Shown here piece by piece: positions 1 to 5,627 of a stretch of DNA of 8,092 nt. The notes below the pieces were generated by a model. That model was not told where the DNA came from. It worked only from the letters and a program-made list of their open reading frames with translations, and made no database searches. Source of the stretch: Mediterranea massiliensis (GTDB lineage: Bacteria > Bacteroidota > Bacteroidia > Bacteroidales > Bacteroidaceae); assembly GCA_958402075.1 (NCBI GenBank), contig CATXSD010000113.1, forward strand, positions 1-8,092, read 5' to 3'. Numbering within the stretch: the first letter of the stretch is position 1; each line of letters opens with the position of its first letter. The position numbers and the translations under genes are program-made.

Positions 1-239
1 CGGCTCATGAACTATTTCGGAAGCAGCAGCGGTAAGTAGGCGTTCACGTCTCCCGTTTCCTTGAACATGTTGTCCAGCTGACGCTGCATTTGCTCCCAGA
101 TTGCGTATCCGTAGGGCTTGATTACCATACATCCGCGCACTGCCGACTGTTCTGCCAGGTCGGCCTTGACCACCAGTTCGTTGTACCACTGCGAATAGTT
201 TTCGCTGCGTTTGGTCAGATCTTTCAGTTCTACTGCCAT
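1..239 (-). pseudogene. proS: Prolyl-tRNA synthetase, 5' part, with an in-frame TAG at codon 76; runs off the left edge
   Basis: Prolyl-tRNA synthetase charges tRNA-Pro with proline in the cytoplasm and is normally essential. The start at 239 gives MAVELKDLTKRSENYSQWY, followed by SAVRGCMVIKPYGYAIWEQM and then NAYLPLLLPK. This is the N-terminus of the short archaeal/eukaryote-like ProRS of Bacteroidales, known to be about 500 residues. Reading from the start, codon 76 is TAG (14 to 12), but the same frame continues as F-M-S-R to the edge. Family members have K-S-F-L-S-R there, as I remember them, so the stop stands in place of a Ser codon; TCG to TAG is one change. The Phe of the usual YFPL is also Leu. 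It may be a broken or duplicate copy, a sequencing error, or a recent nonsense mutation. The identity is sure; the broken state is not. The gene is divergent from the pilus operon and has its own promoter. Confidence 0.85.
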
Positions 240-560
240 ATCTATATTGTCTTTTTAAAGTTTCCTTTTTCAGCTTGTCAATGTCAATCAGGGTGCAAAA
301 GTACGAATTTCCGCCGAAAAAAAATATCTTAAGCTATAAATTGAAAGTAGAAAGTTTATATTCATGTATCTTTCTGTTTATTCATATTTCATATAATAAA
401 AGGATAACAAATTTATTCAGCTCGTTTAGGAGAGTCGAATTGATTTATATCAAAAAACAGATATTTGGTAAACAGATTCAAACAATAGGGCGAATAAGTG
501 TGTTGTATACACCGTTAAAACTTACGGACAACAAACCTATTGACACTAAACAGAGACAAG
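240..560. other. Divergent AT-rich intergenic region between proS and the pilin operon
   Basis: This 321-base stretch holds no credible gene. The proS promoter box sits at 296-303. Transcription of the plus-strand operon should start here too, but I find no full TAnnTTTG match facing that way. The nearest are TATCTTTC at 367-374 and GATATTTG at 460-467, each imperfect and without a well-spaced -33 element. Short inverted repeats exist: TTGAT/ATCAA around 440-453 and CCGT/ACGG at 512-527. They are too short to call operators. No long inverted repeats of the kind that flank invertible promoters are visible within this stretch. Confidence 0.6.
296..303 (-). promoter_or_regulatory. Bacteroidetes-type -7 promoter box for proS
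   Basis: On the minus strand, positions 303 to 296 read TACTTTTG followed by C. This is a full match to the TAnnTTTG element used by the Bacteroidetes primary sigma factor. It lies 57 bases upstream of the proS start codon, which implies a leader of about 50 bases. No clear TTTG -33 element is seen at the usual 19-21 base spacing; only a T-run (324-317) lies near that position. Confidence 0.6.
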
Positions 561-2417
561 ATGAGAAAAATTGTTTGGATCACATTTTTATGTAGTCTGG
601 CCTTTATTTCCTGCCAACAGGAGGAATGGACGGAAAGTACTGCAACCGCTTCAGGGGGTACCGTCGTCAGACTGAGAAGCGACGGGTATGACAACCGAGA
701 GGAGACCCGGGCCTCTGCCCAGGAAACGGACGCCTACGACCGGGTGGAGTTCTGCGTGGCCGATGAGGACGGCTACATTGTAAAGGGACTGAAAGGAATC
801 TATGACCCGCAAAGCCGAGAAATGAAAATCGAAGGACTGAAGGAGGGTGAATACAGGCTGCTGATTCTGGCCGTCAGAGGCGACGAACAGGCAGACGGGG
901 CCCGCATCGGCCGGATGGAGCACATCGCGGACGAATGGATCAGCTTCCCGGAAAACCTGGGCAAACCGCTCAAAGCGGAATACTTCTACTCGCAGACGGC
1001 TTTCAGCGTGGTTCGGGAAAAGACGGAAGAAGGCTACGAACACGAAGCCATCCTACCGGCCGAAATTGTACAGAAACGCATCATGAGCCGGATGGACATC
1101 GACCTGACATACAACAACGAGAATGTGCGTACGGCCGTGACCCGGAAGACACTGACCCTGGAACAGCTGCGGTTCTACACCACCTTCAGAGGGGACGGTG
1201 CCTACGACGGACAAAGCGACGGCTCGATGGAAGTGCTGGACCTGAGCCAGGGAACCTCATTCTACTTCATGCCCAACGTGGCGGGTACAACGGTGGAAGG
1301 TTACATCGACCTGCAGACCCGCCGGTATCAGGGAGGAAACGTGGAGTGCAGCTACCGCTTCGCTACGGAAGAGGTTACGGCCAACCGCATCGCCCACATC
1401 CGGGCACAGATGGAACATCCGGACGACTACCTGGGAACCCTGTTCGTGACACGGACTGCCTACAACGAAGGCGGACATGTCCTGATCCTGCAGGACGGGG
1501 AGCCGAAAGCGGTCTATACGGACCCGGAACAGCGGAAATTCAACACGGCCCGGCCACTACAACTGGACATCAACCCTGAAGGGCAGCTGCACGCCCGCTT
1601 CTACTCACCGCGCGACCTGAAAGGCGTATTGGTGAAAGCGAAACTGCCCACGACGGACAGCGAATATTTCGACCTGGCCTACTTTGACTCGATACCGGCC
1701 TTTGCGGACTTCTACCACGAAACAGCCCTCGCCGGACGGAAAGGCATGTACCGGACGGAGTCGGGAAAGCTGGTGGAGATAGGTCCGCTGGCGCCGGAGG
1801 CATGGGCGAAAATGGAATTCAAGGTGGAATCGGACGACCCATACTGGGCCAAGCTGCAGGAGATAGAGCACGGATGGAACATCTACTTCGGGCTCTACGG
1901 CGGCGACCCGGACCTGCCCGACGGCGGACCGGTGGGCAACTGGATGGGCATCCGGCCGGTGCACTGCCGCGAAGTGGTGGCACTGTTCATCAACTTTACC
2001 TACATGATCGACATGAAGGAACACGAGGAGATACTGAGGGCGAACGAGGACATCCTATATGGCAACGGCGGCGTGAACGACAAGGTGACTGCCGAAAAGG
2101 TGCTGTCGCAAATGAGACAGGAGCGTACCCTGCAAGTGGGGCTGGTCTATCCGGGAAACGGTATTGTCGGACTGGGTGGAGGTTCTGCATTCGGTGCTTA
2201 CCAAAATGCATGGATTACCCACTATACGAATACGTATGCCTGCGAAGTGATGTTCCACGAGCTGGGTCACGTCATGGGATACAACCACAGCAGTTCGTTC
2301 ACCTACGGTCCCTGGGCGCAGCAGTTGATGAACCATTTCTATGTGGATAACCTGCACCGCTTCCCTATCGATTCGGCTGCGTACCTGGACAGCAAGAACA
2401 ATCCGACACTGTACTGA
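561..2417 (+). CDS. Zinc-dependent metzincin metalloprotease lipoprotein with FimB/Mfa2-like N-terminal region
   Basis: This is probably an exported, surface-lipidated zinc protease carried on a pilin-like module; its substrate is unknown. I use ATG 561 (618 residues) because it gives a clean lipoprotein signal peptide, MRKIVWITFLCSLAFISC, with the lipidated Cys at 18. The in-frame ATG at 540 would add a charged lead. QQEE follows the Cys, an acidic patch like Bacteroidetes surface-export signals. Residues ~34-310 are beta-rich (for example GEYRLLILAV) and resemble FimB/Mfa2 pilins. The C-terminal half carries HELGHVMGYNH, an HExxHxxGxxH zinc site (H566, E567 catalytic, H570, H576), with a candidate Met-turn at LMNHF (M590). 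From memory it matches the NCBI family of BF0631-type zinc-dependent metalloproteinase lipoproteins. It is first in the operon. The protease fold is well supported; the N-terminal pilin homology is an inference. Confidence 0.85.
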   Translation: MRKIVWITFLCSLAFISCQQEEWTESTATASGGTVVRLRSDGYDNREETRASAQETDAYDRVEFCVADEDGYIVKGLKGIYDPQSREMKIEGLKEGEYRLLILAVRGDEQADGARIGRMEHIADEWISFPENLGKPLKAEYFYSQTAFSVVREKTEEGYEHEAILPAEIVQKRIMSRMDIDLTYNNENVRTAVTRKTLTLEQLRFYTTFRGDGAYDGQSDGSMEVLDLSQGTSFYFMPNVAGTTVEGYIDLQTRRYQGGNVECSYRFATEEVTANRIAHIRAQMEHPDDYLGTLFVTRTAYNEGGHVLILQDGEPKAVYTDPEQRKFNTARPLQLDINPEGQLHARFYSPRDLKGVLVKAKLPTTDSEYFDLAYFDSIPAFADFYHETALAGRKGMYRTESGKLVEIGPLAPEAWAKMEFKVESDDPYWAKLQEIEHGWNIYFGLYGGDPDLPDGGPVGNWMGIRPVHCREVVALFINFTYMIDMKEHEEILRANEDILYGNGGVNDKVTAEKVLSQMRQERTLQVGLVYPGNGIVGLGGGSAFGAYQNAWITHYTNTYACEVMFHELGHVMGYNHSSSFTYGPWAQQLMNHFYVDNLHRFPIDSAAYLDSKNNPTLY

Positions 2418-2453
2418 AAATAATAATCTGATGACTGAATAAAGTAACAACCG

Positions 2454-4676
2454 ATGAAAAGATATACCAACAAACTATGGGGAGCCCTGCTGCCCCTGCT
2501 GATGGCGGGATGCAACGCGGATACGGCTTGGGACGGCACGGATACCGCCCGAGGAACGGCGGTTCGGCTGCTGGTCCAAAGCTCATCCGGCCCCTCTTCG
2601 GAGCAAGAAGAACTGCAACTGAACGATGTACGGGCCTACCGCTTTGCCGATGGAACGCTGCAGGAAGTATTCGGCCCGATGACGCCCGGGACGGACGGCC
2701 TCTGCTACCTGAATCTGGGTACGGGCGACGGAACGCTGTATGTGCTGGTGAACGCCTCTCAGGTGGACGGCGTCGACGGACTGGGAGCGGGCGTCACCAC
2801 GCTGGACGAATTCAAGGCGCTCCCAGCCACGACGGCTGCCATGACGGGACAGGGAATGCTGATGAGCGGACAGGCGGATCTGTCCGGAACATCGGCGGCC
2901 GAACTGTCCGTCGGACTGAAAAGAAGCGTGGCACGGCTGGACCTCGAATCGACCGACAAGGGTGTGGAGGTGCTCCAGGTACATATCACAAACTTGGCAG
3001 ACCGGGGATACATCTGCGAGCAGACAGGCGTGAAAAGTCCCGAGACGGCTGAGAAGGTTTCGTTCAAGAAGGACTTCGACACGCCACTGGCGAACGGCCG
3101 TGAAACGCTGCTCTACCTCTGCGAACAGCCGGGCGAAGGACGCCAGGCGGACGTGCTGGTACGTTTCCGGGGTGCCCTGCACCGCATGACCGCCGCGCTG
3201 CCCGGCAGCATCCGCCGCAACACAACGTACACCCTGCACGTGTACGGACAGGGTGACGACGTCTGCCTGGACCTCACCGCCGACGGATGGGAGAACGGCA
3301 GTACGACCGATACGGAAACGGTGGGCAAGGCGCTGGTCGACACGGCCGCCTCTACCCTGCCCGACGGCGTACGGGTAAACGAACGAGCAGACAGTGTATT
3401 CATTCCCTACCAGGGAAGCAACTTCCGCCTCGTGCTGAACGGCGAAGCCGGTACAACCGTCATAACCGATGGAGCAGTTAACAAGGTGACAGTACAGATG
3501 GCTACTGTACGTAGCTTGCAACCGGTTGCTGCCGTCACAGTATCGGCAGAACAGCGTATCCCGGGAAGCGTATGGGAATACATCCACTTGAACCTGTACC
3601 GGGAACAGACACTGGTGGGACGGGTAGTACTGGCTTGTGAACCCAACCCTGTAACGATCGAGGGGGAACTGGTACTGGATGAAAACGGAGTATGCGACTT
3701 CGGGCGCTATGTGGAAGGAGAACTGGGACGACTTACCGTGCCGGAAGGTAAGCTGGCCACCGTGGAAGCAGAAGCCGGAGAAACGCCTTGGATCAAACTG
3801 GTAGAAAGTGACGGATATTATCGTATGCTGGGTGGGTGGAAGCCCAACGACCCGAAGGCTGACGGACGCACACAGGAGGCCCGACTGATTATCAGTGACA
3901 CCGATGGAAGCAATCGCGAATCATACGCTATCCGACGGATTAACTGGGGACTGCCGGTTGTAGAAATAGACGGAACGTGGTGGTGCAAGTACAATTTGAG
4001 AGGGAATGTGAACAATTTTGAAGACCAAGTAAGCATTGAATACGACCAAACCATGAATCAGCCTTTGGCCGAGCACTTGGCTTCGTGTACGAATGAAGAA
4101 CTGCAGACGTTGATGGGCGGTCAATTCCAAGGAGGAAATCCTGACGAGCTGCCGCTCCGACACGATGGGAACGTATTCTACCATGAAGGCTTCAAGAACA
4201 ACCCGCAAAGCTGGAATGGCATGCCAGCCACGCAAATGGCTCCACCGGGCTACGAAGTGCCCGACTATGACGACTATGCTTTCTTCGGGTGGGGAACCAA
4301 CTCGAATATCGGTGGTGTAGGAACTAGAACGTATCAGAATACACAAGGAAAGGAAATTACTGTGACCGTCACAGAACGCCAAGCCATTTTTTGCGAACAA
4401 GTTTATGGTACGGTAGCTTTTTATGATTTCGAATATGATGGAAACCATTGGACCCTATTTGGATTGGGACACCAATGGAACAGCACAGCCGGAAATATTT
4501 CCCGCATGATGATTATGCTGGCTACCGCTGGAGCAACATCAAATTCCTGGTATATGGAGGGCTATTCACAATCAGAAAAGGAAGGACAGAACTGGCTAAA
4601 ATACACAGTTCAGAATACGCAAAAAACCCGTACCATCCGATGCATAAAGACTCCGGTAGAATATACATATAATTGA
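2454..4676 (+). CDS. Pilin-adhesin lipoprotein: fimbrillin-like module plus C-terminal FISUMP/lectin-like domain
   Basis: This is probably a tip or accessory subunit of a FimA/Mfa-type (type V) pilus. It has 740 residues. The signal peptide ends in the lipobox LMAGC (Cys20), and TAVR (35-38) is a candidate maturation site. Residues ~40-289 form the pilin module shared with the next two genes: NDVRAYRF, GTLYVLVN, LKRSVARLDL, NLADRGYICEQ, IRRNTTYTLHV. Residues ~300-500 form a beta-rich linker ending in GGWKPNDP (460-467) and a BACON-like stretch (PWIKL ... ARLIIS). From ~503 a FISUMP-like domain begins: VEIDGTWWCKYNL, APPGYEVP (596-603) and a terminal RCIK. FISUMP and FGE-type domains have a C-type-lectin-like fold. 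It starts 36 bases after the protease gene, so co-transcription is expected. G+C falls towards the 3' end. The ligand is unknown, and the exact role (tip or other accessory subunit) is inferred. Confidence 0.75.
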   Translation: MKRYTNKLWGALLPLLMAGCNADTAWDGTDTARGTAVRLLVQSSSGPSSEQEELQLNDVRAYRFADGTLQEVFGPMTPGTDGLCYLNLGTGDGTLYVLVNASQVDGVDGLGAGVTTLDEFKALPATTAAMTGQGMLMSGQADLSGTSAAELSVGLKRSVARLDLESTDKGVEVLQVHITNLADRGYICEQTGVKSPETAEKVSFKKDFDTPLANGRETLLYLCEQPGEGRQADVLVRFRGALHRMTAALPGSIRRNTTYTLHVYGQGDDVCLDLTADGWENGSTTDTETVGKALVDTAASTLPDGVRVNERADSVFIPYQGSNFRLVLNGEAGTTVITDGAVNKVTVQMATVRSLQPVAAVTVSAEQRIPGSVWEYIHLNLYREQTLVGRVVLACEPNPVTIEGELVLDENGVCDFGRYVEGELGRLTVPEGKLATVEAEAGETPWIKLVESDGYYRMLGGWKPNDPKADGRTQEARLIISDTDGSNRESYAIRRINWGLPVVEIDGTWWCKYNLRGNVNNFEDQVSIEYDQTMNQPLAEHLASCTNEELQTLMGGQFQGGNPDELPLRHDGNVFYHEGFKNNPQSWNGMPATQMAPPGYEVPDYDDYAFFGWGTNSNIGGVGTRTYQNTQGKEITVTVTERQAIFCEQVYGTVAFYDFEYDGNHWTLFGLGHQWNSTAGNISRMMIMLATAGATSNSWYMEGYSQSEKEGQNWLKYTVQNTQKTRTIRCIKTPVEYTYN

Positions 4677-4736
4677 ATAAAACAACAAAAATCACCAAAT
4701 CTAAATTAATTTACTAACTAACTCAAACAAACGATT

Positions 4737-5615
4737 ATGGAATTTAAGTTTATGAAGGTTACAACCCTTGCAGTAGGAACATTGGTAATGATGTCTTGTT
4801 CGAACGACGTGGAAGAAAACCTGCCGTCCGGCGTCCTGGATACTACAATCGTTCGTGCCCAATTGGCTGCTTACGAAAGTTCAGGTCAGGCTATCGCTGG
4901 TGAAAATGACATAACCGACATGAAGGCATTTTTATTCAAAAATGGAAGTATGGAAAAAATTTATGATTTAGGTTCATCTTCATCCGACAATTACAATATT
5001 CAAGTAGATAGTCGTCAAGGTAATCTGTATCTGATAGCGTATACCGGAGGAAATATTCCAACAAACGATTTATTGGAAAAAAAGCTGGACGAAGCAGCAT
5101 GGAAAGCAAGCGTTATCAATATGACCAACGGACAGGCTCAATTCTTCACAGGTATGGTTGCATTGGAAAATACAAGCAGCTCTAACAATACAGCAAATGT
5201 AGCATTGAAGCGCGGCATGGCACGTTTTGATCTGAAAGCAAACGGTGTAGAAGAAATTAAGGTAAAAAGTGTCACTTTGAATAATTTGGCTCAATCGGCA
5301 TATGTATTTCCGCAGGAAAGTATTATATCTCCAGACCAAGCCATTCGTAGAGATACGACAATTGTATTTACCAAACCGGTAACAGACATGAAAGAAGGAA
5401 TGCTATATGTCTATGAACAGGAAAATCAGAATATTGAAGTACGTGTAACAGCAATCATCAGCGGTGCAGAAAAGACTTTGACCAAAGCATTTGAAGGTCC
5501 GCTGAAAAGAAATACAATCTACACCATTACTGTACGTCAGAATTGTATTGACATCAAACTGGATGTTGCTTTTGACGAATGGGAAGAGGGAACCAATACG
5601 GAACTGACACCTTAA
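4737..5615 (+). CDS. Short FimA/Mfa-superfamily pilin lipoprotein, single module
   Basis: This is a 292-residue fimbrial subunit-like lipoprotein. The signal peptide ends in LVMMSC (Cys21), followed by the acidic SNDVEEN; TIVR (37-40) is a candidate Arg-protease maturation site. It shares the pilin module of its neighbours: TDMKAFLF, GNLYLIAYTG, LKRGMARFDLKA, LNNLAQSAYVFPQ, MLYVYEQ, LKRNTIYTITV, and a final DEWEEGTNTELTP. The protein stops exactly where genes 2 and 4 continue into their adhesin parts, so it is the module alone. It could be the polymerising stalk subunit or a connecting subunit. The leader is A-rich (4677-4736), a common pattern in Bacteroides. ATG 4752 (MKVTTLAVG) is an alternative start and still leaves a signal peptide. 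Sampled stretches of the gene are about 35-37% G+C, far below the gene 2 start and the gene 4 end. Confidence 0.75.
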   Translation: MEFKFMKVTTLAVGTLVMMSCSNDVEENLPSGVLDTTIVRAQLAAYESSGQAIAGENDITDMKAFLFKNGSMEKIYDLGSSSSDNYNIQVDSRQGNLYLIAYTGGNIPTNDLLEKKLDEAAWKASVINMTNGQAQFFTGMVALENTSSSNNTANVALKRGMARFDLKANGVEEIKVKSVTLNNLAQSAYVFPQESIISPDQAIRRDTTIVFTKPVTDMKEGMLYVYEQENQNIEVRVTAIISGAEKTLTKAFEGPLKRNTIYTITVRQNCIDIKLDVAFDEWEEGTNTELTP

Positions 5616-5627
5616 CATTAAAATAAT

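Noticed and set aside
501..527. Short palindromes (GTATAC, and CCGT/ACGG) as operators
   Set aside because: Arms of only 4-6 bases are expected by chance in AT-rich DNA, and no regulator gene is present in the window.
540..560. Upstream ATG at 540 as the start of the metalloprotease gene
   Set aside because: It would put seven extra residues with charges before a complete signal peptide that begins at 561.
275..595. 106-codon plus-strand open frame in the intergenic region
   Set aside because: It has low-complexity composition typical of AT-rich non-coding DNA, overlaps the start of gene 1 in another frame, and shows no family resemblance.
2583..3587. Long minus-strand open frame (334 codons) opposite gene 2
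   Set aside because: It lies wholly antisense to a gene with a lipobox and clear paralogy. It has no signal or recognisable motif and is explained by the high G+C of gene 2.
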